Assembly (NCBI RefSeq): GCF_027587025.1
Contig: NZ_JAPPTI010000001.1
Span: 434,001-498,000, forward strand
Direction of reading: 5' to 3'
Length of the DNA: 64,000 nucleotides
Origin: Vibrio sp. LaRot3
GTDB taxonomy: Bacteria; Pseudomonadota; Gammaproteobacteria; Enterobacterales; Vibrionaceae
The notes below the pieces were generated by a model. The model was not told the DNA's origin, ran no database searches, and saw nothing but the letters and a program-made list of their open reading frames with translations. Shown one piece after another: positions 41,387 through 51,564 of the stretch. Numbering within the stretch: position 1 is the first letter of the stretch; each line of letters begins with the position of its first letter. The translations under genes and the position numbers were made by a program.

Positions 41387-41596
41387 TTTATCGTCCCTTA
41401 ATCCGATATGTTGGGAGTGTAAAAAGCAATTCTGACAATTGGATTACAACAGAATGGCGAAATAATGAACGCTTTGATTTGTGGTGGGGCGCGTTTTTAC
41501 TTTCCTTGTCAGAGTTATCTTCAATACTGTTACAGTGTTATCCACAGATTCTGTGGATAACACCTTACAAATGCCGTAGTTAGGGAAAATGACTGG

Positions 41597-42388
41597 TTAA
41601 TTTTTGTACGTCGAAGTCAGTATTCGACCACTCGGGGTGATGTTGGTACGGATGGTTAGGCTCAAGGTAACGGCTACTGCGATGATCAACATGACAAAAA
41701 TAGCGATCATAATCATTAGTTGATATTTGATCGCGACCATAGGACTTGCGCCCCCCAATATTTGCCCCGTCATCATTCCCGGTAAGGTCACCAAACCGCT
41801 AGTGCTCATTGTTGCCATTGAAGGTGCGATGGACTTTCTTATCGCGTCTCGCACAAAGGGTAGGGTAGCGTATTGAGGCGAAGCACCGAGTGAAATGGCG
41901 CCTTCATACTCTGCTTTACGTTGTTCAAAGCTCGAGAAAAGGTTTTGTAGCGCGACGATATTCCCGCTTAATGAATTACCAAGTAACATCCCGGCCAAAG
42001 GAATCAGATATTGCGCGTTGTAAAACGGAGTTGGTTTTACAACGGCCAGACAGATGAGAAAAAGCACGGGAGTTAGACCAACAAGAAGCCCAAGTGCGAC
42101 AGAAGTAAAAATGGGTTTTATTGGTAACTGAGTTTTACTAATAATCGAGCTTGCGCCAATTAAAATCATTGCTGCAAGCCATAAAAGGTTGACTAACAGG
42201 CTATTAATTTCGAACAAAAACTCAAGGTAGACGCCGACAAGAATCAATTGCAAAGTCATGCGTGAAACGCTGATCATAAGTTCTTTTTCGATCTTTAACT
42301 GATAGTAGCGACTTAGCCCCAATGGTATTGTTAGTGTGGTAAAAAACAGCGCTAAAATAGGCCAAGGAATATCGACAACAGTCGTCAT
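41597..42388 (-). CDS. FetB-like (UPF0014) ABC transporter permease
   Basis: 263 residues with about seven membrane segments. The family core is IPLAGMLLGNSLSGNIVALQNL, SLGASPQYATLPFVRDAIRKS and TSGLVTLPGMMTGQILGGASP, as in E. coli FetB (YbbM), the permease partner of ATPase FetA in iron export. No ATPase gene is next to it here, so it is an orphan or its partner lies elsewhere. The last 20 residues are divergent. Confidence 0.85.
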   Translation of the reverse strand: MTTVVDIPWPILALFFTTLTIPLGLSRYYQLKIEKELMISVSRMTLQLILVGVYLEFLFEINSLLVNLLWLAAMILIGASSIISKTQLPIKPIFTSVALGLLVGLTPVLFLICLAVVKPTPFYNAQYLIPLAGMLLGNSLSGNIVALQNLFSSFEQRKAEYEGAISLGASPQYATLPFVRDAIRKSIAPSMATMSTSGLVTLPGMMTGQILGGASPMVAIKYQLMIMIAIFVMLIIAVAVTLSLTIRTNITPSGRILTSTYKN

Positions 42389-42829
42389 AAAATCTCTCCA
42401 ATTTCCCGTTTCGTATTGTACCTCAATTTGAAGATCTATCCCGGAATACTAATTAGCGAATAACTCAAACTGCGCTATGCTGATAGTTTACATTTTTATA
42501 ACAGTTGGTTGTTTTTGAATGAAAATTATTGCTATTCAACTCTCTATTTTGCCTGTTTTCCTGCGAGATATGGCTCGCAAAATGAGGCCGAGTTACCCCT
42601 AAAGTATTATTAATATTTTTTCATAAATGCACGCTTTTTTATACATGATTTTTTATTCAAACACATATCTGGATGACCTCAAAAAAGTGTTGGATAACAG
42701 ACGGGATAAGGGAGTAATTGATTGAACCCTACTATTGGTATGGTCTAAAATTTTTAAATAGAAATAGTCAAACTTATAGCTTGATTATAAGAGCTATCCA
42801 ATAACACAAAATACGCAATAGGCAAATGT
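42389..42829 (+). promoter_or_regulatory. torECA upstream region
   Basis: 441 AT-rich bases without a gene, between divergent fetB-like and torE. It must carry the torECA promoter and probably TorR sites. I find only weak resemblance to the E. coli tor box (TTTTTCATAAA near 42619), so no site is called. GAGCTATCCAATA near 42791 is just upstream of torE. Confidence 0.35.
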
Positions 42830-43006
42830 ATGAGTGATGTTAACAAAATTGAAAAAGGCGAGAAATCTTCGCTGGAGTGGAAGTCTTTCCTCTTCATCAC
42901 AGTGGTTCTTTTTCCAATTCTAAGTGTGGCATTCGTAGGCGGTTACGGTTTTATCGTCTGGGCGCTACAAGTGTTCTTCTTTGGTCCTCCTGGCGTTCAC
43001 GGTTAA
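42830..43006 (+). CDS. torE: TMAO reductase system protein TorE
   Basis: 58 residues: a charged N-terminus (MSDVNKIEKGEKSSLEWKSF), one membrane helix (about 19-50) and a short tail ending GPPGVHG. It matches the small TorE proteins encoded before torC in Vibrio and Shewanella. It is thought to be an accessory membrane subunit of the TMAO respiratory chain; its precise role is unclear. AGG lies before the ATG, and torC starts 50 bases later. Confidence 0.88.
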   Translation: MSDVNKIEKGEKSSLEWKSFLFITVVLFPILSVAFVGGYGFIVWALQVFFFGPPGVHG

Positions 43007-43056
43007 GCCTTGACCTCCGACCGCACTTATAAATTAGAATTTTAAGAGAGCAAGTC

Positions 43057-44241
43057 ATGAAAAATATGATTATTAAACTGTGGCGCACTATGACGCGTCC
43101 TGCGGTTCATATCAGCCTTGGTGTGCTGACTATGGGCGGCTTTGTTGCTGGCGTTATTTTCTGGGGTGGTTTTAATACGGCTTTAGAAGCGACTAACACA
43201 GAAGAATTTTGTATTAGCTGTCACACCATGCGTGACAACGTATACGTAGAGCTTCAAGAAACTGTTCACTGGAAAAACCACTCTGGTGTTCGTGCTACTT
43301 GTCCTGATTGTCACGTACCTCACAACTGGACAGACAAAATTGCACGTAAAATGCAGGCTTCTAAAGAAGTATTTGCACAAGTGTTTGGCAACTACGATGA
43401 AGAAGGCGTATTCGAAGAGCGTCGTATCGAACTAGCAAAACACGAATGGGATCGTTTCTCTGCAAACAAATCTCTAGAGTGTAAAAACTGTCACAACTAC
43501 GAATCAATGGACTTTGATCTAATGTCTCCTACAGCTCGCATCCAGATGAAGCAAGCGGCAGAGAAAGATCAAAGCTGTATCGATTGTCACAAAGGTATCG
43601 CGCACAAACTTCCTGCGGGTATGGACAGCATCGGTGGTATCGTGGGCGAGCTAGAGCAATTGGCTTCTAGCACAGATTACTCTGTAGGTAACGCACTTGT
43701 GAGTGTTCGTCACCTTCCTATGTACTTTGATGATAAAGCGACACAAGAAGCGGGTCTTCTAAACCCAGCATCAACTGTAACAATGCTTGAAGAAAGCGGC
43801 GACATGATGAAAGTTGAGATTGACGGCTGGCGTAAAGCGAAAGGCTTTGGTCGTGTAATCCAAGAAGATTTCGGTATGAACATCGCAGTAGGCTCTCTAT
43901 TGAAAGAAGCAGCACTAAGCGACGACGTGGTAGCGAAAGGCGAGAAGAAAGTTGATGAACTAACTGGTCTGCCTTGGGAAAAAGTAACCGCAACAGTTTG
44001 GATGAAGAAAGAAGCGATGCTTAATGACGTGACTCCTATCTGGGAGAAAGCGAGCGAGTCGTACAACACTAACTGTTCTGTATGTCACACTCAACCAGAC
44101 GAAGCGCACTTCGATGCGAACACATGGCCTGGTATGTTTAACGGCATGCTTGCATTCGTTAACCTAGATACAGACAGCGAAGCGCTAGTACTTAAGTACC
44201 TACAAAAGCACTCTTCAGATTTTGTTGAAGGTCACCACTAA
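43057..44241 (+). CDS. torC: Pentaheme c-type cytochrome TorC
   Basis: 394 residues, NapC/NirT family. The N-terminal anchor helix (about 18-40) is followed by the periplasmic domain. Five CxxCH heme sites are present: CISCH (52-56), CPDCH, CKNCH, CIDCH and CSVCH. The fifth lies in a separate C-terminal domain, as in TorC. It takes electrons from quinol and passes them to TorA. There is a strong AGAGAGCAAG before the ATG. Codon bias suggests high expression. Confidence 0.95.
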   Translation: MKNMIIKLWRTMTRPAVHISLGVLTMGGFVAGVIFWGGFNTALEATNTEEFCISCHTMRDNVYVELQETVHWKNHSGVRATCPDCHVPHNWTDKIARKMQASKEVFAQVFGNYDEEGVFEERRIELAKHEWDRFSANKSLECKNCHNYESMDFDLMSPTARIQMKQAAEKDQSCIDCHKGIAHKLPAGMDSIGGIVGELEQLASSTDYSVGNALVSVRHLPMYFDDKATQEAGLLNPASTVTMLEESGDMMKVEIDGWRKAKGFGRVIQEDFGMNIAVGSLLKEAALSDDVVAKGEKKVDELTGLPWEKVTATVWMKKEAMLNDVTPIWEKASESYNTNCSVCHTQPDEAHFDANTWPGMFNGMLAFVNLDTDSEALVLKYLQKHSSDFVEGHH

Positions 44242-44265
44242 TAAGCGTCATACGGAGTAATGAAA

Positions 44266-46722
44266 ATGGCTATTACACGAAGAAGTTTTCTTAAAGGTGT
44301 AGCAACCACAAGTGCAGCGTCAGTAATTGGTCCAAGCTTATTGGCATCAGCATCAGCAAACGCAGCAGAAACAACGGGAACTTGGAAAGTTTCAGGTTCT
44401 CACTGGGGTGCATTCCGCGCCCACATCTACGGTGGTAAAGTTCAAGAGATTAAGCCTCTTGAGTCGGATACTAACCCGACAGATATGATCAACGGCATCA
44501 AGGGTATTATTTACAGCCCTTCACGTGTTCGTTATCCAATGGTTCGCCTTGATTGGCTGAAGAAGCACAAATACAGTGCTGAAACACGTGGTGACAACCG
44601 TTTCATCCGTGTTACTTGGGATGAAGCGCTTGATCTATTCTACCGTGAACTAGAACGCGTACAGAAAGATTACGGTCCTTGGGCACTGCACGCAGGCCAA
44701 ACAGGCTGGCGTCAAACTGGTCAGTTCCACAGCTGTACCAGCCACATGCAACGCGCAGTGGGCATGCACGGTAACTACATCACGAAAGTAGGTGACTACT
44801 CGACGGGTGCAGGTCAGACAATTCTGCCTTACGTTCTTGGCTCTACAGAAGTTTACGCACAAGGTACTTCTTGGTCTGAGATCCTAGAGAACTCTGACAA
44901 CATTGTTCTTTGGGCGAACGACCCAGTGAAAAACCTACAAGTAGGTTGGAACTGTGAGACACACCAATCGTTCCCTTACCTAGAGCAACTAAAAGAAAAA
45001 GTTGCGAAAGGCGAAATCAACGTTCTTTCTGTTGACCCAGTGAAGAACAAGACACAACGTTTCCTAGAGAACGATCACCTGTACATCAACCCGATGACAG
45101 ACGTGGCGTTCATGCTTGCTGTGGCGCACGTGCTATACAACGAAGACCTACACGACAAAGAGTTCATTAAGACTTACTGTCTAGGCTTCGATGATTTCAT
45201 CAAGTACGTTCAGGGTGAAACCAAAGATAAAGTGGTTAAGACTCCTGAGTGGGCCGCGGAAATCTGTGGCGTTAAAGCGGATAAGATTCGTGAATTTGCA
45301 CGCATGTTAGTGAACGGTCGTACACAGATCCTGATGGGTTGGTGTATTCAACGTCAAGAGCACGGTGAGCAGCCTTACTGGGCAGCAGCGGTAGTTGCAG
45401 CGATGGTTGGTCAAATCGGTCTGCCGGGCGGCGGTATTTCTTACGGTCACCACTACTCAGGTATCGGTGTTCCTTCAACTGGCTTCGCGGCACCGGGTGG
45501 TTTCCCTCGTAACCCAGATGATAAGCCCAAGTGGGACAACAATGACTTCAATGGCTTTAGTAAGACAATCCCAGTTGCACGCTGGATTGACTGTCTACTA
45601 GAACCAGGTAAAGAGATTCGTTACAACGGCTCTAAAGTGAAGCTTCCGGGCTACAAGATGATGGTTATCTCGGGCAACAACCCTTGGCACCACCACCAAG
45701 ACCGTAACCGCATGAAGAAAGCATTCAAACAGCTACAAACTGTAGTAACAATTGAATTTGCTTGGACAGCGACTTGTCGCTTCTCTGACATCGTTCTTCC
45801 TGCGTGTACTCAGTTCGAACGTAACGACATTGACGTTTACGGTTCTTACTCAGGTAAAGGTCTGATTGCAATGCACCGTCTAGTGGATCCATTGTTCCAA
45901 TCTAAGACTGACTTTGACATCTTTACAGAACTAACACGTCGTTTCGGCCGTCACAAAGAGTACACTCGTGGCATGGATGAAATGCAATGGGTTCGTTCTC
46001 TATATGATGATTGTCGTGCTGCGAATAAAGCGAAGTTCGACATGCCAGAATTTGATCAATTCTGGGAAGAGAGCGTACTAGATTTTGGTGTTGGCCAGCC
46101 TTGGGTTCGTCACGCTGATTTCCGTAAAGATCCTGAGATCAACGCACTAGGTACGCCATCAGGCTTCATCGAAATTACGTCACGTAAGATCGGTCGCTAC
46201 GGTTATGAACACTGTCAAGAGCACCCAATGTGGTTTGAGAAGACAGAACGTTCACACGGTGGTCCTGGCTCAGACAAATTCCCGTTCTGGCTACAGTCAT
46301 GTCACCCAGACAAGCGTCTACACTCGCAAATGTGTGAATCGGAAGAGTTCCGTGCCACTTACGCAGTGAAAGGTCGTGAGCCTGTGTACATCAACCCAGC
46401 TGACGCGAAAGCGAAAGGCATTAAAGACGGCGATCTAGTACGCGTGTACAACGACCGTGGTCAGCTACTTGCTGGTGCTGTACTGACTGATAGCTACCCA
46501 CGCGGTGTTATTCGCATCGAAGAAGGTGCATGGTACGGCCCTCTAAATGAGAAAGAAGGTGCTATCTGTACTTACGGCGATCCAAACACGCTAACAATGG
46601 ATATCGGTTCATCTGAGCTAGCTCAGGCGACATCGGCAAACACTTGTATCGTTGAGTTTGAGAAATTCCGTGGTAAAGTGCCACCAGTTACCTCATTTGG
46701 TGGTCCAATCGAAATTAACTAA
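44266..46722 (+). CDS. torA: Trimethylamine N-oxide reductase TorA
   Basis: Periplasmic molybdenum enzyme that reduces TMAO to trimethylamine. About 818 residues. The Tat signal TRRSFLKG precedes a hydrophobic stretch and an ANAAE-type cleavage site. The DMSO-reductase-family fold binds bis-MGD, and the molybdenum-ligating serine lies in GDYSTGAGQ near residue 179. ATG 44266 is preferred because GGAG lies eight bases before it; the ATG at 44260 is only two bases from that GGAG. It needs TorD, encoded 35 kb upstream. Confidence 0.95.
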   Translation: MAITRRSFLKGVATTSAASVIGPSLLASASANAAETTGTWKVSGSHWGAFRAHIYGGKVQEIKPLESDTNPTDMINGIKGIIYSPSRVRYPMVRLDWLKKHKYSAETRGDNRFIRVTWDEALDLFYRELERVQKDYGPWALHAGQTGWRQTGQFHSCTSHMQRAVGMHGNYITKVGDYSTGAGQTILPYVLGSTEVYAQGTSWSEILENSDNIVLWANDPVKNLQVGWNCETHQSFPYLEQLKEKVAKGEINVLSVDPVKNKTQRFLENDHLYINPMTDVAFMLAVAHVLYNEDLHDKEFIKTYCLGFDDFIKYVQGETKDKVVKTPEWAAEICGVKADKIREFARMLVNGRTQILMGWCIQRQEHGEQPYWAAAVVAAMVGQIGLPGGGISYGHHYSGIGVPSTGFAAPGGFPRNPDDKPKWDNNDFNGFSKTIPVARWIDCLLEPGKEIRYNGSKVKLPGYKMMVISGNNPWHHHQDRNRMKKAFKQLQTVVTIEFAWTATCRFSDIVLPACTQFERNDIDVYGSYSGKGLIAMHRLVDPLFQSKTDFDIFTELTRRFGRHKEYTRGMDEMQWVRSLYDDCRAANKAKFDMPEFDQFWEESVLDFGVGQPWVRHADFRKDPEINALGTPSGFIEITSRKIGRYGYEHCQEHPMWFEKTERSHGGPGSDKFPFWLQSCHPDKRLHSQMCESEEFRATYAVKGREPVYINPADAKAKGIKDGDLVRVYNDRGQLLAGAVLTDSYPRGVIRIEEGAWYGPLNEKEGAICTYGDPNTLTMDIGSSELAQATSANTCIVEFEKFRGKVPPVTSFGGPIEIN

Positions 46723-46751
46723 ATTTCGATAGTGGATAAAAAGTGATAATG

Positions 46752-46782
46752 AATACCAGCTCTCGGGCTGGTATTTTTTTTA
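46752..46782 (+). terminator. Terminator of torECA
   Basis: AATACCAGC-TCTCGG-GCTGGTATT stem followed by T8. Confidence 0.88.
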
Positions 46783-46925
46783 TCTGTTTATTATAGAAAT
46801 CTGGTACTTAGTAACTATTCGATTTGAAACGTGAAATACCTAACGTTTTGTATCACTGACAAAATAGACATCAAACTTACCCAATGCTGTAATACTTCTA
46901 AATGGATCAGTGTGTTGAGGTAACC

Positions 46926-48665
46926 ATGCCAAACTCGATAGTGTTAGATTGTCAGGTCGAAGTTCATATCAGTAATGCGAACCTGAAAGCGACGTTGCAA
47001 GGGAACGAGTTGCACTTTTCCTACTCAGGCTTATCTAACGATCCTATCGGTTCAGATTACGCGCTATTTCACCTTGATACTGTTGTTGAGCAGCAAGCGA
47101 CCTTGTATGGCGACGGTTTTCAGATGCTCGCGCAAACCAAAGGGCAATTAGACAATCTACAAGATATTGGTCGTTGTCCTGATAACAGCACGAGTTACCG
47201 AATCTACCCAGTTAACGCCCGTAAGCGCTTTTACAATTACTTAGTGATCGGCGATTCCATCGGCTACACCTTGTTTGGTTTTACCTCCTGCAACCGTTTT
47301 GCTGGTTATTTCTCGATAGCAGAGCAGGAAAATTTGAAACGTGTCACCGCCTATATTGATGGTGAGGAAACCTTGCCTCAACAATGGTCATCATTAAATC
47401 TTGAGTCGGTAGTGGTATTAAAGGACACGAACTTAAGCCGCCTGTATCAACGATACAGCCAAAGAATTGCTAATCATCACCCCATCAGAAACGGTGTGGT
47501 TGCACCTGCACCGACAGGGTGGTGCTCTTGGTATGCTTATTACGCCAATGTATCTGAGCACAAAGTACTGACCAACCTTGCAGCGATGGCTGAGCGCTTT
47601 CCTAAGCTTGACTATTTGCTCATTGATGATGGCTACCAAGCTTACATGGGCGACTGGCTGACACCATCAGATAAATTCACTTCAGGTGTTCAAACGGTCA
47701 TCGAGAAGATTAAAGCGTTAGGAAAGAAACCCGCAATTTGGCTTGCGCCATTTATCGCACAAGCAGAGTCTGAACTGTTTAGGCAGCACCCTGATTGGTT
47801 TGTCCATAATGACAAAGGTGAGCCAATGAAAGCCGAGGAAGTGACCTACGCAGGCTGGCGCTGCACACCTTGGTATATTCTTGATATGACCAACCCAGAT
47901 GTGCAAGAGCACATTACCCAAGTGGTCGCGCACATGCGTAATGAGTGGGGCATTGAGCTATTTAAACTGGACGCCAACTACTGGGGGACACTCAAAGGGA
48001 TTCGCTATCAATCGGGCATCACTGGTGTTGAAGCATATCGAATGGGTATGGAAGCAATATCGGAAGGGGCAGGGGATGCGTTACTACTTGGTTGTAACGC
48101 ACCTATGTGGCCATCACTTGGCTTAGTCGACATCATGCGCGTGAGTGATGATGTTGAACGGGATGAGCGTAGGTTCGAACAAATCGCAAAAGAGACATTT
48201 TTGCGTAGTTGGCAACATCGCCGCTTATGGCAAATTGATCCCGATTGCGCGACCTTTGTCTCGCTGCCAAATCAAGCAACGGAACGAAAGAGTTACGACT
48301 TCCATCGCACGGTATTGCTCGCCAGCGCAGGGACTTTGATGTCAGGCGATCCTCTCTGCGATTTGACGCCATTTGCCAAGCAAAGCCTTGATAAGCTCTT
48401 GATACGTCAAACCCGCAACCAAGACGCGGTGAAGTTTTCTTGTTTGAATTTACATCATGGTTATTTGCGTTTGACGCATAACAATGACCTACATTGCTTA
48501 TTCAATTACCAACAACCCGCTCGCGAAGTGACTTTGACCGCTGATCATCCTGTCGATTGGCATGATTACTGGAGCGGCGAGAAGCTCAATCAAGAACCTG
48601 TAGCGGCGATAGAAGTCACGCTTGAAAGCGGACTAGCCGCAAGGGCAATACTCACTGTTGGCTAA
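46926..48665 (+). CDS. Alpha-galactosidase, GH36 family
   Basis: 579 residues from ATG 46926, with GAGG upstream; eight extra upstream codons are open. Glycoside hydrolase clan D fold: APTGWCSWYAYY, YLLIDDGYQ and KPAIWLAPFIAQ in the barrel. Probable nucleophile D349 is in FKLDANYWG and acid/base D408 in VSDDVE. A C-terminal beta domain follows. There is no signal peptide, so it is likely cytoplasmic. It would release galactose from alpha-galactosides; the true substrate is unknown. No sugar transporter, melA-type operon or regulator is next to it, which is unusual. Confidence 0.85.
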   Translation: MPNSIVLDCQVEVHISNANLKATLQGNELHFSYSGLSNDPIGSDYALFHLDTVVEQQATLYGDGFQMLAQTKGQLDNLQDIGRCPDNSTSYRIYPVNARKRFYNYLVIGDSIGYTLFGFTSCNRFAGYFSIAEQENLKRVTAYIDGEETLPQQWSSLNLESVVVLKDTNLSRLYQRYSQRIANHHPIRNGVVAPAPTGWCSWYAYYANVSEHKVLTNLAAMAERFPKLDYLLIDDGYQAYMGDWLTPSDKFTSGVQTVIEKIKALGKKPAIWLAPFIAQAESELFRQHPDWFVHNDKGEPMKAEEVTYAGWRCTPWYILDMTNPDVQEHITQVVAHMRNEWGIELFKLDANYWGTLKGIRYQSGITGVEAYRMGMEAISEGAGDALLLGCNAPMWPSLGLVDIMRVSDDVERDERRFEQIAKETFLRSWQHRRLWQIDPDCATFVSLPNQATERKSYDFHRTVLLASAGTLMSGDPLCDLTPFAKQSLDKLLIRQTRNQDAVKFSCLNLHHGYLRLTHNNDLHCLFNYQQPAREVTLTADHPVDWHDYWSGEKLNQEPVAAIEVTLESGLAARAILTVG

Positions 48666-48770
48666 AGGGTAAACATTGAACAGCCTCGCTTTTCGTGGGG
48701 GATGAGCTCTCGCCATTCTTTAGAGGCTGCTATACACTACGGCAATAACAGTTAGTGAGTAAGGTTATTA

Positions 48771-49292
48771 ATGTCTATCATCTTGGGTATCGACCCAGGT
48801 TCTCGTATCACCGGCTATGGCGTCATTCGTCAACAAGGCCGTCATTTGCAATACCTTGGCAGTGGCTGTATCCGAACTTCAGAGAAAGAGCTGCCAGGTC
48901 GTTTAAAGCAAATCTTTGCGGGTGTCTCTGAAATCATCACGCAGTTTCAACCTGATGTTTTTGCGATTGAGCAAGTCTTTATGGCGCGTAATGCTGACTC
49001 TGCTCTAAAGCTTGGGCAAGCACGAGGCAGTGCTATCGTCGCGGCAGTGAATGCCGACTTACCAGTACATGAATACGCTGCTCGTCTGATAAAGCAAGCG
49101 GTAACAGGCACTGGTGGCGCAGACAAAGAACAAGTGCAGCATATGGTGCAACAAATGCTCAAACTCCCTGCAAGACCTCAAGCCGATGCTGCAGATGCAT
49201 TGGGTGTGGCGATTTGTCATGCCAATACTAACAAAACCTTAGTGGCACTAGCAGGTAAAGCAACGGGCGCGCGTCGCGGACGTTATCGTTAA
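48771..49292 (+). CDS. ruvC: Holliday junction resolvase RuvC
   Basis: 173 residues. RNase H-like fold with catalytic acids D7 ([12 protein letters not shown]), an acidic residue in [11 protein letters not shown], and the pair in [11 protein letters not shown]. It cleaves Holliday junctions within the RuvABC complex. ruvA and ruvB follow in the same direction. The gene has its own Shine-Dalgarno (AAGG). Confidence 0.95.
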   Translation: MSIILGIDPGSRITGYGVIRQQGRHLQYLGSGCIRTSEKELPGRLKQIFAGVSEIITQFQPDVFAIEQVFMARNADSALKLGQARGSAIVAAVNADLPVHEYAARLIKQAVTGTGGADKEQVQHMVQQMLKLPARPQADAADALGVAICHANTNKTLVALAGKATGARRGRYR

Positions 49293-49398
49293 GCCTTCCT
49301 CTATTGTTGGGTAGTCGGATTTTTACTGGCTATCCATCCAGTTATTGATTATCATCATTCCATTATTATTCAAACCAGCAATTTCAAAAGGTCTCTTT

Positions 49399-50016
49399 GT
49401 GATTGGACGTCTACGTGGTATTTTGCTTGAAAAACAACCGCCTGAACTATTAATTGAAGTCAACGGTATTGGCTATGAAGTTCAAATGCCAATGAGCTGT
49501 TTCTATGAGTTACCCAATGTCGGCGAAGAAGCCATCATTTATACCCATTTTGTCGTTCGTGAAGACGCGCAGTTACTGTATGGCTTTAATACCGTTAAAG
49601 AGCGCGCGTTATTCCGTGAAGTTATTAAAGCCAATGGTGTTGGGCCTAAGCTGGGTTTAGGTATTTTGTCGGGCATGACTGCAAGTCAATTTGTTGCCAG
49701 TGTCGAACGCGAAGATATCTCCACATTAGTAAAACTGCCGGGTGTGGGTAAGAAAACAGCAGAGCGCTTAGTGGTTGAAATGAAAGACCGCCTCAAAGGC
49801 TGGAGCGCAGGCGATCTGTTTACGCCATTTACTGACGCTGCGCCGATTGATAGCGTACCGCAAGCGACAAATACCAATGCTGAAGAAGAAGCAATCAGTG
49901 CTTTACTTGCGTTAGGTTATAAGCCTACTCAAGCTTCAAAAGTGATTGCTCAGGTATTGCAGCCTGATATGAGTGCTGAAGAGCTGATTAAGCATGCTCT
50001 AAAATCCATGGTGTAA
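49399..50016 (+). CDS. ruvA: Holliday junction branch migration protein RuvA
   Basis: 205 residues from GTG 49399 ([20 protein letters not shown]), with AAAGG upstream. The 18 open codons before it are not conserved. It has an OB-fold (1-62), tandem HhH motifs ([13 protein letters not shown] and [12 protein letters not shown]) and a C-terminal RuvB-binding domain (155-205). It tetramerises on four-way junctions. Confidence 0.95.
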   Translation: MIGRLRGILLEKQPPELLIEVNGIGYEVQMPMSCFYELPNVGEEAIIYTHFVVREDAQLLYGFNTVKERALFREVIKANGVGPKLGLGILSGMTASQFVASVEREDISTLVKLPGVGKKTAERLVVEMKDRLKGWSAGDLFTPFTDAAPIDSVPQATNTNAEEEAISALLALGYKPTQASKVIAQVLQPDMSAEELIKHALKSMV

Positions 50017-50030
50017 TAGGAAAGATTTGA

Positions 50031-51035
50031 ATGATTGAAGCCGATCGCCTCATCGCTCCAGAGAATCCGGTCTTTAAAGACGAGGACGTTATTGATAGAG
50101 CAATTCGTCCTAAGAAACTGTCAGATTATGAAGGCCAAGATCACGTGCGTGATCAGATGGAAATTTTCATCAAAGCGGCCAAATTACGTGAAGAAGCACT
50201 CGACCACTTATTGATTTTTGGTCCTCCTGGCTTGGGTAAAACCACATTAGCTAACATCGTTGCCAATGAAATGGATGTCAACATCCGTACCACCTCGGGC
50301 CCAGTGCTAGAAAAAGCGGGAGATTTAGCCGCACTATTGACCAATCTTGAAGAAAATGACGTACTATTCATTGATGAGATACATCGCTTGAGCCCAATGG
50401 TAGAGGAGGTGCTCTATCCAGCGATGGAAGACTACCAATTGGATATTATGATTGGTGAAGGACCGGCTGCTCGTTCGATTAAAATCGATCTGCCGCCTTT
50501 TACTTTGATTGGGGCGACAACACGAGCTGGCTCACTGACTTCGCCTTTGCGTGATCGTTTTGGTATCACTCAGCGATTGGAATACTACAAAGTTGAAGAT
50601 TTACAGCATATCGTTCAAAGAAGCGCTGATTGCCTTGGTTTATCCATGGAAGCCGATGGTGCATTGGAAGTTGCGCGTCGAGCACGGGGTACTCCGCGTA
50701 TTGCAAACCGTCTGTTGAGACGAGTACGTGACTACGCAGAAGTTAAATCCAACGGACATATTAGCGCTGAAATCGCAGATAAAGCCCTGAATATGTTAGA
50801 TGTCGATGCCAAAGGCTTCGATTATATGGACCGCAAACTGCTGTTAGCGATAATGGAAAAATTTGGTGGTGGCCCGGTAGGGATTGATAATATGGCCGCG
50901 GCTATTGGTGAAGAGCGTGATACAATTGAAGACGTGTTAGAGCCGTATCTAATCCAACAAGGCTATCTACAACGCACCCCTCGCGGGCGAATTGCGACAG
51001 ATAGAGCATATTTACATTTTGGAGTAGATAAATAG
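50031..51035 (+). CDS. ruvB: Holliday junction branch migration ATPase RuvB
   Basis: 334 residues. AAA+ motor with Walker [13 protein letters not shown], Walker [10 protein letters not shown], sensor/arginine finger region [14 protein letters not shown], and a C-terminal winged helix (GDKLTEP-type, [13 protein letters not shown]). It drives branch migration with RuvA. It is 14 bases after ruvA. I see no clear terminator immediately after it. Confidence 0.96.
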   Translation: MIEADRLIAPENPVFKDEDVIDRAIRPKKLSDYEGQDHVRDQMEIFIKAAKLREEALDHLLIFGPPGLGKTTLANIVANEMDVNIRTTSGPVLEKAGDLAALLTNLEENDVLFIDEIHRLSPMVEEVLYPAMEDYQLDIMIGEGPAARSIKIDLPPFTLIGATTRAGSLTSPLRDRFGITQRLEYYKVEDLQHIVQRSADCLGLSMEADGALEVARRARGTPRIANRLLRRVRDYAEVKSNGHISAEIADKALNMLDVDAKGFDYMDRKLLLAIMEKFGGGPVGIDNMAAAIGEERDTIEDVLEPYLIQQGYLQRTPRGRIATDRAYLHFGVDK

Positions 51036-51286
51036 AATTTTCCTAGTGCTATTTATTTTGCGCAGCTAAGTATTTATAAGTAAATACAACAGATTATGAA
51101 TACTTAGCTTTTTGCCATTAACAAAATAGCTTTGCACGTAAGTCATGTGTTTCAGGTCACATTTATTAAATTTGTCCAATTTATATATAAGTAACCTTTT
51201 ATCGTTGAATGTTAATACCTTTCGCGCTTTTTCACCCTCTGTGAGTCGCATTTTCACCATTTAGTCACCTGAATACTCCTCTACAA

Positions 51287-51300
51287 TTGATCTGCATCAA
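51287..51300 (+). promoter_or_regulatory. FNR box 1 upstream of cydA
   Basis: TTGATCTGCATCAA, a perfect match to TTGAT-N4-ATCAA, 265 bases before the cydA ATG. Confidence 0.7.
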
Positions 51301-51336
51301 TGTGATGCTTTTTTGCTCAAAACTCAGAAATCATAC

Positions 51337-51350
51337 TTGATCTAGATCAA
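51337..51350 (+). promoter_or_regulatory. FNR box 2 upstream of cydA
   Basis: TTGATCTAGATCAA, a perfect FNR palindrome, centred 50 bases downstream of box 1. Confidence 0.75.
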
Positions 51351-51428
51351 AGCGAATTTTCCCTATAAACCTTTTGAAACAAGCGGGTTTTCCAAGTAAT
51401 ATTAGTCATAGCTATATTAGCTGATGCT

Positions 51429-51443
51429 TAACAATTAACTAAC
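51429..51443 (+). promoter_or_regulatory. ArcA-like repeat upstream of cydA
   Basis: TAAC repeats at 51429, 51436 and 51440. The outer two are 11 bases apart, the spacing of ArcA direct repeats (reverse of GTTA). Confidence 0.45.
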
Positions 51444-51564
51444 CAATGTAGTACATATTTGCAACAAATATGTTTTCTTATAAACATTTCTCGAAAACGT
51501 TCAACTTTCGAGATTGGAAGCAGAAATGTAGAGCGTGTCATTCAGCCGACACATAGGAGTTATC

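Larger units (their letters stand above)
51036..51564 (+). promoter_or_regulatory. cydABX promoter region
   Basis: 529 AT-rich bases. It holds two perfect FNR boxes and an ArcA-like triple repeat (listed separately), which fits induction of cytochrome bd at low oxygen. A 64-codon minus-strand frame (51066-51260) is present, but I do not call it a gene. Confidence 0.6.

Noticed and set aside
41359..41583. 74-codon plus-strand frame
   Set aside because: Antisense to the start of the better supported 53-residue gene, with no Shine-Dalgarno and an unlikely composition.
42619..42629. tor-box-like sequence before torE
   Set aside because: Matches are too short in an AT-rich region to call a TorR site.
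51066..51260. 64-codon minus-strand frame in the cydA upstream region
   Set aside because: It has a passable ribosome binding site (AGGTGA), but composition is AT-driven, no family is recognised, and it lies next to the cyd regulatory sites. Only conservation could rescue it.
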